A DNA stretch of 64,000 nucleotides from Phoebastria nigripes (taxonomy: Eukaryota > Chordata > Aves > Procellariiformes > Diomedeidae): the NCBI GenBank assembly GCA_035582835.1, contig JAYKAV010001798.1, positions 255,110-319,109 on the forward strand, read 5' to 3'. Below the pieces are notes generated by a model that did not search any database, was not told where the DNA came from, and saw only the letters and a program-made list of their open reading frames with translations. Position numbers and translations under genes: made by a program. The stretch's first letter is position 1. Each line of letters begins with the position of its first letter. Shown in pieces: positions 50,901 through 63,700 of this stretch.

Positions 50901-52588
50901 TAAGGTTCGCAGTGGGTGGGAGCCAGCCAGAGAGCCTGTCATTAGGTGGTTAGTTGAGACATTTATGTATTCAGGGACATTTGGAAAGGAGGTTGGAGAA
51001 TAGGAAGCTCTGAATTTAAGCCAGAATCTCTGAATAACTGATCATTTTGCCAGTAAGAATTTAAATGTAACTTGCCATACACTGGGATCGGCAGTTACGG
51101 GGAAAGGTCTCTACAGCAATGACTCAAGCCAAATTAGACAAATACATAGTGAACTGAACTACAAGTGAAAGGCTGTTGCTTTGACAATATTAAATACTGG
51201 AACTTCATGTGAGTATGAAAAAATGTGCACTGCTCTTATGACTGGAAAATCATAAATGAAAGATCAAGTTTGTTTATAAGTGTTTTATTTCACTTCCATT
51301 CTGAAGGAAGTTTATGACACCATGAATATTATCTCCTCCATCTTAGATTTTATATGCATCTAGATAAGACTCTTAAAGCTACCTCTTTACAAATGGTGCA
51401 GACAGCCTGGTGGGATTTTCAAAAGCATTTTGATGCCTAACTAACTGCCATGGAAATAATTTGGACTAGGCTTTAGAAATCTTAACAAGTGGTTGTCTTC
51501 ATGATTAGGTATCCAAATGCAAATCTCTCATAAAAGGGATTTAAGACTTTTCTTGCCATAAGTCAGAAGAACTTAGGTGTTCACTGTAAAATTATCAGAG
51601 CTCGCTAATGGAACAGGAGTATTAGTTCTGTTCTCAGAAGTGATTGATATACATGGACACTTAGCATTTGTTGACACCTGTGACTAAATGAATAGAAGCC
51701 AGGTTGCACATCAGAATCCAAGTCCAGAGCCGGATTGATTCATTTGATCCGTATCTTAACGCCAGTTGAATATATATATGTATTTTCTGATAACCCAGCC
51801 CTGAGTCACTTTTGAAAAACATGACATAATTTCTGATTTTTAGATAACTACAACTTCAGTACCTATACCAGGACGTCAATCATTAAGTCCAAAGATGTTA
51901 CTCAAAATGGCTTGTGAGTCTGCCTAAACTCTCCACATGCCTCCCTTCTGGGTGAAAAATGCCTTGAGCAACTGTAGCTCTGCTCTGGGTATGCCTAGGG
52001 CTGATAGGCAAATAGGTTGGGGCCTAACTCTCATCTAAGTGCCTCGAGGATCTGGAAACAAAGCAGGCCTGATCCACAGCACATACATTTATAACATCTA
52101 ACACACACGAGACTGGGCCACATGCTGAAAGGGTATAAAAATCTTCTTAGAGTCTTTAGCCTGGCAATCAAAAGTTTTTAGTCCAAACTAAACATCATAC
52201 TCTCCTCTGCCTGAGAACAGTTGAACGTGCTTATCCCAGGACTGCACACCAGTGGCCTGGCTGTGCTCTAGAAGAAGAGCAATTCTTTATCTCTCCTGCT
52301 GAAGCTACACAAGATGCACTGGACTAACAAGAGTGCAAGCCAGAGGAACCTCGACATCGTCTCTGGTCTGTCCTCCCACATCTTCATGCTGCTATTCACT
52401 AGCTGAAACACTACACAACTGTCACTTNAGGATGCAGATAGCAGATTATTTTTCAGTAGACTGACTGTTAACATCCAGGTTGACAAAAAGTCTTATTTCC
52501 CATAGCAGCATATTTGAACAGCCCTGTATGTGATCCAAACAGCAAATTTCACAAGAAGGGGAATCACATTTCTTCCCTTTCACCCCAC
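44991..52588. other. Intergenic AT-rich DNA
   Basis: No gene recognised. A segment at 45060-45350 has CR1-like words (GCTCCAGGATGATCTCCAGA) and may extend the neighbouring LINE. A 19-base A run is at 47911-47929. At 49344-49603 frames open on both strands overlap and neither is recognisable. The rest appears single-copy. Confidence 0.5.
50260..50285 (+). repeat. (GGCA)n short tandem repeat
   Basis: AGCAGGCAGGCAAGTAGGCA followed by GGCAGT: six imperfect tetranucleotide units. Confidence 0.7.
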
Positions 52589-52814
52589 TGTCCTGGTTTC
52601 AGCTGGGATAGAGTTAAATTTCTTCCTAGTGCTGTGTTTTGGATTTAGTATGAGAAGAATATTGATAACACACTGATGTTTTTAGTTGTTGCTAACTAGT
52701 CTGTTAGTCAAGGACATTTCAGCTTCCCATGCTCTGCCAGGTGCACAAGAAGCTGGGAGGGAGCATAGCCAGGACAGCTGACCCAAACTGGCCAAAGGGG
52801 TATTCCATACCATG

Positions 52815-52822
52815 TGACGTCA
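52815..52822 (+). promoter_or_regulatory. CRE-like palindrome in LTR U3
   Basis: TGACGTCA, the full CREB/ATF consensus, lies 8 bases before the LTR TATA box. The corresponding site in copy 2 reads TGATGTCA on the minus strand and is one base away from it. Motif seen; activity inferred. Confidence 0.5.
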
Positions 52823-52934
52823 TGCTCAGTATATAAATAGGAGGCGTGGTCCAGGAAGTAGCGATCGCTGCTTGGGTATCNCTCAGTGGGTGGTGAGCAA
52901 TTGCATTGTGCATCACTCATTTTGTATATTTTAC

Positions 52935-52972
52935 CATTATTATTATTATTATTAATTACTATTATTATTATT
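52935..52972 (+). repeat. (ATT)n microsatellite inside LTR copy 3
   Basis: Two ATT runs separated by AATTACT. It corresponds to the TAA tract of copy 2 read on the opposite strand. Confidence 0.9.
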
Positions 52973-53123
52973 TCCCCTTCCTTTTCTGGTCTATTAAACT
53001 GTCTTTATCTCAATCCACAAATTTTACTTTTTTTTTCGATTCTCTCCCCCATCCCACTGTGTGTGTGGGGAGTGAGCGAGCGGCTGTGTGGTGTTTGGCT
53101 GCCTGCCGGGTTAAACCACAATT

Positions 53124-55559
53124 TATGCAAAGCAGACCTACTTCCACGTATCACAACTTTGAAATAATCTGGCAGAGTTTGTATTTCTGCACCAACAGCT
53201 CTGCTCAGTGACATACATCAGACCAATGCTGATTGAAACAGAAAATGGTTGTGGCTCAGCACATTTGAAAAGCCTTCGGCACCTGTGATTTTCTTTCCTT
53301 TGAACATCAGCAGAGTCCATTTTCCATGCTCGTTTATTCTTTGGCCACCCCGTTGAGTCTGCTTTAAGGAAGGTTCACAGGGATTATTAGTGATTGGAAA
53401 GAAGGAAATAGGACTTGGAGAGTGGAAGAACAGTAGAATGATTTCCTCAGTTTATATCAAATTTTTACTTCTTTGGAGAAAATTTTGAACTGCTTTGAAC
53501 TTTATTGAAATCCTGACTATGATGAGGGATATGTCCTCATTCGTTTGATCTAATATGGCCTAAAGCAAATTAAGGATACCTAGGGACAAAATAGGGATTT
53601 CCACTGTTTTTTCTGCCCTTCTCATTCAAACTTTATTACCGTCCTAAAACATGATATAAGCAGTTGTCCCACTTTTATTCTAACTGGTACAGAATATCTG
53701 TTTCCTGTTTTTCTAGCAATCAGATATATGAAAGACCATCAGTAAGGCTCATATTCTACTTTCACTACACTGAACTGTATTTTTTGTTATAAGCTCATTT
53801 AGATCATAGCTAAACTCCAATGGAAATGGGGTGCACTTTTACCACAATCTCAACAGAAAGCACTTCGGTCACTCCTCCATCTTCAGAGTCCTCTCTTTGC
53901 CTGACTGCTCACCACCAGGACAAGGGCTCCTGCAGGAAGCTCCAAACACACTGTGGCCTGTAAGAGAGGTGTTGAAGGCACAACAGGCCTATTAACATCA
54001 ATGTGACTGGAATCTTAACTTCTACTGTTCCTCTGTAGAAAGGCATCTCACCTGGCATGAATAAATGAGTTTATTAAATGAAAGAGAAAAAAAAAAAGAG
54101 GAAAAAGTCTTAAAATCCTGTTTAACACGTTGTTTTGTTACTGAGGACAGTAGAGACACACTGATTATTTCTCACATTAGAAATAAAAATAGGAGCTATG
54201 ATTAGGTAGGGAATTTGAGTTTCTTTAAAGATAAGGATTAAGACTAAAAGAGATTCTTTCTCCTCATGACTGTTGTGTGAAGAGTATCCAGATAATGTAG
54301 TTTAGTCCCACACTACAGTTTCAAATATTAATGCTTTCTCTCAAAGTCATGGGAACTAGGCCAGAAGTGAAAGCCTACTATCTGTTCTGTCTGTATCAGG
54401 CCCACAATTGTCCTTTAAAATTGGCACATGATTATAANTATTTCCCTGTTTCCCAAGCTACCAATTTTCCAGGGTGTGCTGTCAAAATTCCAAACACCTA
54501 TCCGACTTCTTAATATATAAAAGCTTTATGTATTTTCCTATTTCGGAACAGCATCTATTATATTGCTAAACATTCAATCAAGCTTCACTTTGTCTTGAAT
54601 TTGAATTAAACTGTCACTCAAAGTATCTTGAAATGTATTACAATATGAGTAGGTAGCACTGATCAGGATCAGACATTATTTCTGTCTTAATCTGGGTGAT
54701 ACTTTGTCATTAACTTTTGCGATGATGTACTGACTTTAGTTAATGCAGTACTGATGTTCATTTGCTTGCGATCATGCCCTGTATTGGTTTGATTAGACCT
54801 ACTGTATGGCTGGTTGATGACAAAACCCCATTGATTACATGTGGTCTGCTTCTCATTTCCAGTCAAGCTTTCTGTCTTGAGACATGAATAGTTTCATTAA
54901 TTAGGTGAACTAAACACGTTGCCAAGCATTCAAGCTAGTCCTGTTCTGGCATAATAGTCCCAGTATTATGGATTCATTCTCTGTAGTCGATGAAAATTTG
55001 GTTATTCATTTAAATGAAAGCAGAATCAAAACCTATTGGTGTTCCTTTTATTTGATTATGCTCCCAGAATATATCCAGTACAATTTCCTCCTACTTTTAG
55101 AAGCTGTTATGCTTCACAAGGGAAGACACCAATTATTTATTCCAGATGTTAAAATACCTCCTGCCCCGATAAAGAAATCTAAATAACAAGAACAAAACAT
55201 GACTAGCTAAAATCTAGAGCTTTAAAAAAAGTTCTGGTTGTAAGTCAAAATAGTAAGAATTTACATTGAGTCTTCTATAAAAGGATGCAGTTGTTCAATA
55301 ACATATCAACTGTGCTGAATACTAGGAAAAAATGAAGTCAAATCTTCAGGATGTTTCATTGCTGCGTTGACACTGCCTAGCACTCGTCTTATCTTGCACT
55401 CCTTCTCAGTAACCAATCTTTTTTTTTCCCCCGTCCTGTCATGTTCTGGAGATGCATTTTCAAATCTTTTCACCAAATTAGGGCTATAGAGCATTTTTGG
55501 ATGCTACCCTTAGTCCCGAGATTAAAATCAATGGAAGAGGCCTCCCATTTGTCTTGTGA
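53124..55559. other. Intergenic AT-rich DNA
   Basis: No gene or element recognised between the LTR and the GC-rich block. Open frames are 72 codons or shorter. Confidence 0.55.
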
Positions 55560-56060
55560 CTGGAAATGGGCATTTTTTCCCCCCAACAGCACTCTAATCC
55601 ATTAATCTGCTTTAATGCAACACAAGCCAGCAGTATGTTAGATGTGGAAGAACCTGTACCAGCACTGGATGTTCCTCCTGGGGAGCAGCAAGAGCAGGTC
55701 CACTCCCTGAAGGAGGACAAGCCGGGACCTGTGGGTGAACACAGCCCAGTGGCCTCCCCCTGGCAGGACCAGGACAGCAACAGGCTCTGCTGACAGTCCA
55801 GGGATGATCAGACCAGGCAAAATACTGAATCAGGTGCAGGGTCCATCCAGAAAGTCCAGTCAGAAACAGCAGAACATGGGACTAGAGACAAAGCTACCCA
55901 TAACATAGACTTCAAGGTCCACCCAGGAGATGAGGCTGGAGACAGGAGCTGCCCAGGCCTGAGCTGAAATGCTGCCCCAGATCCATGGCCAGCAGGTGCA
56001 GGGGTGAGGCTGGTTGGGGCAATCAGGGCCTTTTAGTGCCCTCAGCACCCTGGCAGCTCC
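55560..56060. repeat. GC-rich block, probable old dispersed repeat
   Basis: The sequence stands out from its AT-rich flanks and contains GGATGTTCCTCCTGGGGAGC, CACAGCCCAGTGGCC and CAGGAGATGAGGCTGGAGAC, wording typical of GC-rich bird interspersed repeats. A plus-strand frame of 75 codons (55566-55793) begins just before an acceptor-like CCCCCCAACAG and encodes an acidic, Pro/Gln-rich peptide (ALDVPPGEQQEQVHSLKEDK). A lineage-specific exon is a less likely alternative. Confidence 0.35.
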
Positions 56061-56876
56061 ACAGAGGAAAATATATACAGAAATGAGCGGGGGAAAAAAA
56101 TCAAGTGCTATCTGAGAAAGCAGTTTCAGAGAATTAAGATTTCTACAAGCAAGAATGAAATAATTGTTAGCAATTCCACTTCATTAGTACAAGCAAAGTA
56201 TGAGCATCATCCATCCTGTTTCTGCATGACATAAAAGAGCCATAAAAAAGAAAAGGCAATCAAATACATAGTAAAAGTAAGTTTATGAGTAACATTTAAA
56301 ACGAAGTGTCTTAACTTTCAAAGATCAGCTGACACATACTTTGATGTGAGGCAAAGATACATTATCTTTTTTGAATTGTGGACTCACACTGTGCCTCATA
56401 TGACCTCTGACATGTAAGTGTAGCAAGTCCCTTTGCAGACATTTTGACTTTCAAATCATGGTGATAGCAATACTTTCTCATGAAAGATGAGAAATTACTG
56501 GACACCCAAGTGCTACCATGGTGTAATTGATATCTTTCTCAGAAGTTGTTTCAAAGCACTATTTACTCCCATTGTGTACACTGATCAAGAAAATAATTCT
56601 TTGGACTTTATTTCTGATGTATTCATGGTGGCAAGTCAGGACCACAGAAATGAGGAGCACCGAAAAAAGAAACCTCACTTATGATGGTAGAAAAGCAGGC
56701 CATATTTGAAATCACCTGGTCACTTCTGCTTCTCAATACTTCTCCGAAATTCCATGCTGCCTTCCTTAACAAAATTATGGAGAGAGGAATACTTAGGACA
56801 GAAGGAAAAAAAATAAGTAATCTATCTTTTTAAGTCTAGTTATCCAGAAATACTTTCACCCTCACCCTCCTCCCTG
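56061..56876. other. Intergenic DNA, nothing recognised
   Basis: AT-rich single-copy-looking sequence. A minus-strand AATAAA (plus-strand TTTATT near 56607) lies about 270 bp downstream of the candidate exon at 56877-57043. Confidence 0.5.
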
Positions 56877-57043
56877 CTAGCAGAAGATGGAAAACAAAAG
56901 GGATTTTACAAAACCATTGTAGCTGCTTTTGGTCCTGCCTCCACTGTTCCTCTTGGTCTTGATCACAACCAGGTAGAAATTGGAACTTCCTTCATACAGA
57001 GACAACTGCTTAGCGAGGTCTAATATTTCATCAGCTTTCAGTC
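56877..57043 (-). other. Candidate terminal exon, unidentified
   Basis: On the minus strand a good acceptor (TTTCTTTCATAG) at 57044 is followed by two bases and 54 sense codons to a TAG stop. The translation looks protein-like at the start (LKADEILDLAKQLSLYEGSS, then NFYLVVIKTK), with a basic stretch after it. It does not match the P-Rex C-terminus as I remember it, and I know no other homologue. The frame is also open for five codons upstream of the acceptor, so splicing is not required to explain it. Confidence 0.2.
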
Positions 57044-57242
57044 CTATGAAAGAAACATTCAGTGCACTCCTCAACCCCCTGGCATCCCAACAGTAGCTAG
57101 GAGCTAGTTCCCAATCCCTCCAAAGGATCAGTCATTTATAGGTATTTTTCTAGCACAGGGAGTGCGACGCTCCACGTTATGCTTGTCACATTACCCTTGT
57201 GCACAGCAGTAAACAGATGATGACCGCTTCACACTTCAGTCT

Positions 57243-57716
57243 TCAGACAAGGGAATGCCAGAAATGGTGGATGTTTTGGACCTTCGTGGGGCAGTAATGG
57301 CACCATGGGGCCAGAAAGGGATTTTCATGCCTGTGTCTCTTCCAGCCTTCACAAAATACAGCTGCCCAAAGCCAGGGACTACTGCTCACACAGGCTTCAG
57401 TTTTCCACTCCTTATGAAGATATACTTTAATTGTCAGCAATGAACCTAGATAGGGCCTGGGTTTGCAGAAGAGATTCTTATTACAAACATTTATTTCTAG
57501 AAGTTTAATTTCTGTTCTCCTAGCAGAATTCCTAGGGCAGCCATAGGTTAAAGGCTTTTTAGCCATAAAAAGCCATAAAGCCATAGGCGAAAGGGTTAAA
57601 GGCCCCCAACCCCCTCCCCCCCAACTTTTTTCTTGCTTACAAATAAAGAGATTTGCAGTGGCCATATTATGAATGGTTTTATTGCTGTCTGGCATTTTGT
57701 AATACATTGTTACCAT
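57243..57716 (-). other. 157-codon ATG open frame, unrecognised
   Basis: The longest ATG-initiated frame outside the CpG island. The start has G at -3 and G at +4, a strong context. The translation starts MVTMYYKMPDSNKTIHNMAT, has a Trp/Gly-rich patch (SWGGGGWGP) and is rich in Trp, Cys and His near the end. I see no domain, signal peptide or membrane segment. Part of it crosses a local duplication (57539-57602), which argues against constraint. It is probably chance. Confidence 0.15.
57539..57602. repeat. Local duplication of AGCCATAGG..TTAAAGGC
   Basis: AGCCATAGGTTAAAGGC at the left recurs as AGCCATAGGCGAAAGGGTTA then AAGGC at the right, with two extra AGCCATAAA units between. This is a small tandem duplication with slippage. 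Confidence 0.6.
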
Positions 57717-60700
57717 CCCAGTCTTTAATATGTAGACTAAAAAAATAAACCATAGATCTAAAAGTACACAGTATTAGTTTAACCCCTAATCAATATAGCA
57801 ACTGATTCAAAGTATGCTACACGGGCACTTTACAAAAAAGGAAAAAGTAATTTAAATCCGTGTTTCAAGGATATTTAACATTAAATTCCAAAGGTTACTT
57901 CTAACAAACTCAACTACCCACAGAGCTGCTAGTTTGACTGTTTTCAAACAAAGGCTCACTGAGAGATTCTGTGTATGGCTGTACTTATACATAACATTTC
58001 AAAGCAGTAATGCTCTCTTGTGCTTAATGAGACGTTACAAACAATATATTCTTCATTTGACAAACGTGTGCAATACTCAATGCAGAAATTAAGTTCATTT
58101 TTAAAGTGTAACACAAGTATAACCAAATACATACATTATATACAGGGTGTTAAAAATTTAGTAAGGCTGCTTAGTCTTTTAAATCTGGCACATGGTACAG
58201 ATAGGACACACACACCCTCAAAAGATGTTGTGGATATTCCCATGAAAGTCCAAATCTAAGTACTTGCAGAAATGTCCCAGCTACTTTGAACACACTATTG
58301 GACTTTCAAACTGAAGCAGAAGCTATTTCTAAAGTAGTTCCACTCTAGCCATATAGGATTTCTAGCATAGAGATGCTCTTTCTGGAGAACATCATAAGAA
58401 ATGACTACTTGATTGGCCTCTGGACAATCTGAAATTTCTCATCGGTGTTAACATCTGCATGAACTGTGCATGCTGTATATTCATGTATACGTACATAACA
58501 AGAAAACATAAACCCACGTCTTCTAGCAGGAAAAGGGAAACATTCCTAATAATACATTTTCTTTAGGAAAACTTGATTGATATATACAGTATATAAAAAA
58601 ACCCTACACAATTGTCAGCATACAAAAATATGAGTTCAGTATCTTTTTATACTTCAAAACCTAATGATGAAAAATCCAGGTATCCTGAGACAGGTATGTA
58701 CTGTGCATCTAATTTACCAATGCCAGTGTACTGCTGGAGTACAATTAGAAAAGCACTACCTGCATTTATCAACAAGTACAGAGATAAAATACATAAGGCA
58801 ATGCATTAGCTTGAGAAACTCTCCTCTTTTCATAATGTTAAACAAAAATGGTGCAAAATATGCATAAAATGCTGGCAGACATATCCATGAAGTAGCTGTA
58901 AAGAAAAGAGTACGGAACAATATGTATACATACTACAGTTACTGATTTCACAATTTAAATGAAAATAAATGAAAGACACTTTCTTTTTTTGAGCATCATG
59001 CTTAACCATGATGTGTATACTCACATTCAGGCAATTGTCTTAAATATATATATANACACACACTANATCTGACAATGAATTAATAAAACAAAAAATCACT
59101 GTTGTTTGCTTGTGAATTTCTCTGGGTAAAAACAGATCAATAAAACTAGTTCATTTTTTTCCATTAGGGGATTCTAACAAATGAAATGAAGTATGATTAC
59201 TATAAATCCTCATCAACTTAAGTTTAATTGTTTTGGCTCTAAAACAGTAGAAGAGCAGTTCTGACCACTGTTGACTGCATTAAAACAAACAAATAAAAAA
59301 CAACCTGAAAACCTGATGCATTTGCTAAAACCCAGCAAAAACTATCTAAAAAGCCACTAAAGATTGCAGCTCTCTCAGTGGACATAAAATTGGTTGGTTG
59401 GTTCAGCTGATAGCAGGAATATTTACTTTAAAATGGATCCCTAAACACAAAAATGTTTGACATTGAGAAACTGGAATATATAAATTTTTGTTTTCATTTA
59501 CATTTACAATCTGCAAGGAAAGTAAGTGTTATGAAATACTTAATTTGGGGAACTAGACTGAATCAATGCTCATTTCATAGATTAAAGACTGTTCAGCATC
59601 CTATTATTCATAGATGATGGTTACAAAGATAGGCCAAACATCATCAGCTCTACCTTAAAACCAAAATCTAAGTTTTCTCCAAGCATGAACCCTATGGCAA
59701 CTTAGCTGTTCCTTGGCCCTTAAGCCTCCCTTCCCAGCTGTTAAATCTCCTATACATCCCCCATAGACTACCAGTGAATCATGGTAGTCAGTATTTGGTA
59801 ATGTATGTCTCTAGATCCTTGAATTTATTCCCAGAAGAATTACACTTGTCTTGGATGAAAAAGTAAAAATTACATACAGAATGCTTTCCCTAAACCAGTA
59901 CAACACTTTGTCGTAAAAATAGGCTGCATAATCTGTTGCTGTAGAAGCAAAGATTTAACAAGCTATGGGTGTTAGAGATCTTGTAAATCATCACTCTTGG
60001 TCATCTCTTCTTGTCATCTGTAAGTCTAAAAATTTATGAGAGGATAAACATACTGTGATGAGAATGGATTTTTTTTTACTCTGCAAGTGCACCTTGCATA
60101 AGGAACAAATACATCCTCTACATACACCAAACAAGATGAATAGCTTTAATAATGAACATGTGTAAATTTATAATTTAAGAATGGGCTTCTTAAAGGTCCA
60201 TCTAATGTTATTAGAAGCCAGATGTGTTAGAATGTGCAGTGTGCTCTGAAAACAGAGGGACAAGAAAAGGAGTTTGAAAAGCTGCACAATGTTTCAAGTG
60301 AACACTGGCTTTTGAAGGAAATTTTGAGAAATTANGCACCCACTTTCCATAGACAGTCAGTGGGACATTTATGCCCAATTTCCTCTGGAAATCCTATCTT
60401 TGTGTGCTACCTGTAATCCCAGAAAACCAGGGCTTAAGTTTCTCAGCCCCTTTGATACCAGGCTAAATACATACTTTATTTTACAGTATGGGTCACCAAT
60501 GAAGCTCATAGTGCTGAATAACTTTTTGAAAACTACCTCTAGAGGGGGAAAAAAAGAATAAAGAACCAAAAATTAGATACAAAAACAAGAGGTCAAGATT
60601 TCTGACGCACACTCATGAAACAATAACTAAAGAATTTGGTCCAGTGATTGGCTCACAACTATTTGTCCCTCGGTGTTTACAAATGTCTATTACCCCACGC

Positions 60701-63700
60701 TTTCAACAACAAAACGGATTAGACAATTACCATATTATATAGGAGGCTATTTTGGCATATTTGCACTCCTACCATTTTCAATGCAATAAAAAAAAAGTGA
60801 TGACTAGTTATAATAATGTGTGTGCATGCAACAGATTTTGTCCTCTAGGTTATTTTATATTATACAGGATTAGCAGCTCCACACAGCTGACAGCTGACTT
60901 GCCTCGTAGTAAAAAAACAAAACTCATGTGGGCAAATCTCACAGGAAGATGCGAGCTCACAGCCGGGGCTGACACCGGCACCATCCTTGGCATGAGGAGG
61001 TTACGGCTTCTCTGTACTCCTGATGTCTGAACAAGCAGAAACTGAAACATTGTTGGCGCTTTTGCCTGGAGCGGGAATTACCCTAGCCAATACTGCCTCT
61101 CTGAATAAAACACATCCAAAAGCATGACATCCTGACTAGAACAGCAACTATAGAAATCGTGACTCTTTCTTATGTACAAGCATTAGGTCATCCTAAACAA
61201 AAAGAGTAAGTTTCTAAAGAGTAAAACTTTTGTTTTCTGGTTTTGGGGTTTTTTTTTTAATTGAAAAGATTATAGTCCCACAGCTTCCAGTAACTATGAA
61301 AGAGTGTAAACTTCAAAGCACAAAGGAGAAATTGTTACTGAAGTGTTCATTATTGCATGTCTTTGTCACAGTTTAAGGCAAACATTCTATATTTAAGGTT
61401 GGACCAGTAATTGATATGACTACATAAATATATACATATTGAAACTCACATATATGCGCAGACATATATATCTGTGGATATATAAAAATATTTATTTTCT
61501 TAGCAAAGTTAAAGTCTGTGTAAAAACATTAAGAATACTGAAAAAGGTAGGAGCTCTAATTCCTCCTTTGGAGAAAAGTAACAAGTCCCCTAGATATCCT
61601 ATATAAAAAACACTCTCTGCAAGAGTACAGCTCATTTTGAATTCTCACTTATTTCATTGTGGATTAATATATTTGTTGAAGATTTCATAAATAATTAGAT
61701 AATATGCAACAATTACGTTGTGAGGTTTGATGGCTATAGCATAACTATAGGCTGCTGTTGTACAAAAAATAAATTTTATTCAGTGTGTGTCCTGCTCTAA
61801 TAGAATGCGTAGCTACTGCTACAAGTAGAACTATTTCAGAATATAGGGGTTTTTTTAATGTGTTCACATATGAAACCTCATTTGGGGGCATTTTCTCTGA
61901 AAATTCTTTGGCCAAAAGAACAGCCAAACACAGATACATTTTCCCTGGGCCCTCTAAATACTCAGTACAATTTTAAAATAAATCTATAACAATTGCCACT
62001 CCAAAGAACTGAAATGCTATACAAAACAATTCTGACAAAATATGGGAAATGGTAGCATAAAACATCAAACCCCCAAACTATGCTTCAACTTAAACCACAG
62101 ACATTTCCAGTTAAACGTAACAACACTGCCTCATCCTCGCCTTATGTAGATTTGCTAGTATAGTACTATACAAGAATATATACAACTCTGGAAAACTCTG
62201 AAATGCAGAGGCGCAATAATGTAAAAATTAGACAGAGTCTGAAATTCAGTCTAACTGTGGATGAAGATCAGACTTACCCTTCTTCTCTTTCATTATAATG
62301 GCAACCGAGAAAGGGCAAAACTTCACCTCATATGCCANATAGGTACTCCTTCTAAAGGAGTACGACAATGGACTGCTTAAGACATGGCTGAGCTTACTGA
62401 TTACAAGCACACGTTCGTAGCAGCAGTCTGCGGGCAGCCATTGAACACAATTCTGAGATGAGTTTTCCATCTTTAAACCTCACTTACATTATATCCTTGA
62501 AACAGTCATGTCATCGTTCTGAGAAATTATGATGGCGACAGAAAAAAAGGGATTATCAGTGCAAAGGGCCCCATATGAAGTGCATGCTCATTATCAAGCC
62601 TAGTTTATCTAGGCTTTTATTCCTCCCACAAGAACACATTCTGTATAGTGTACAAGTGAAATCATTCTCTCTGAACAAGACATTTGTTTTCAAGCTGCTG
62701 GCTATGCCTATCGTGTGGCTGAACAAGACACATCAAACGAACCTGATTCCAGTGTAAAATTCCCGAGGAAGATTCCTGTTCTACTAGTGTAAGGCCAGAG
62801 TGCACAGATTCCAGAAATGCTTTTTGGAAGTCATTTTTCAATGCCAATATAGAATATTTAGGGTCTGTCTTTCTTTATCCTGAGTAAAGGGGTTTTTTAT
62901 TTATCAAAGCCCCAGGCACATACTGCTATTGTGCTGTTAGATTTTGTCATATAGTCCCAGTATCCTAAAGGCCATTATTGGATTATTTGCTGGAGCAGTT
63001 CTCCTCATTCTTCTCCAACAGGTGGTGGTGGCTGGCATAGCTTGTATAATCTGACAATGACAAAAAACAAAGCAATTGTTATTCCGAGAGCTTGGTCATT
63101 ATTAAAATGGGTAAATTTAAGGAACACAAACTAAATCTAAGTCTTCCTGCACTGCAAAACAAGAGGTACTGAACTCAGTTTAGTAACATTATAAAACCAG
63201 TAAAATCTTATTCATGAGCATGAATGTTTACATTGAAAGTGGTATCATTAAAACACACATCTATCAGCAATCTTATAAAGACATTCCAGTTTAATCAAGT
63301 TTTCATATTTCTGCACTGAAGACCCCGTTCTGGAGAAAGCTAAGTCTCCACTAATCCAATTACCAGTTGTTGCTCTGAATTTCTAAATTGGAAAAGCAGC
63401 TTGGTGAATGCAATTGCCTCCGTTTTTGTTTTGTTTTGGCACAGTCAGACCTCACTCTAACACAGTTCCCTGTAAAACTGATGCTGTCTGAAGAACCTAA
63501 GACAGATGTCAGACATGTGACATGCCAGCATGAAGATTTTAAACTCTCTCCCCCCTGTTTCTACATGTATGAAGTCAAGACCAGTAAGATTTGGTTCAAA
63601 TGACTACCTCAGTACAGATTGAAATAGCCACGCCTTCATTTAGAAAGACTTTTGAATTTCTATTAAACCCTTTTGCATGGACTTGGGTATTAGCAAGTGT

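Larger units (their letters stand above)
52589..53123 (+). mobile_element. Full-length solo LTR of a bird ERV (copy 3)
   Basis: Plus-oriented and 535 bp, the same length as copy 2. It begins TGTCCTGGTTTCAGCTGGGA and ends at GGGTTAAACCACAATT, where the family end CA has become TT. It has a perfect CRE-like TGACGTCA (52815-52822), a TATA box (TATATAAAT, 52830-52838), an (ATT)n tract, and an ATTAAA polyadenylation signal (52993-52998). No interior retroviral sequence is attached on either side. The 5-bp flanks (CCCAC and TATGC) do not match, unlike copy 2. Confidence 0.9.

Noticed and set aside
52886..53214. Frames of 60-101 codons inside LTR copy 3
   Set aside because: They cross the (ATT)n tract and the LTR end; LTRs do not encode these.
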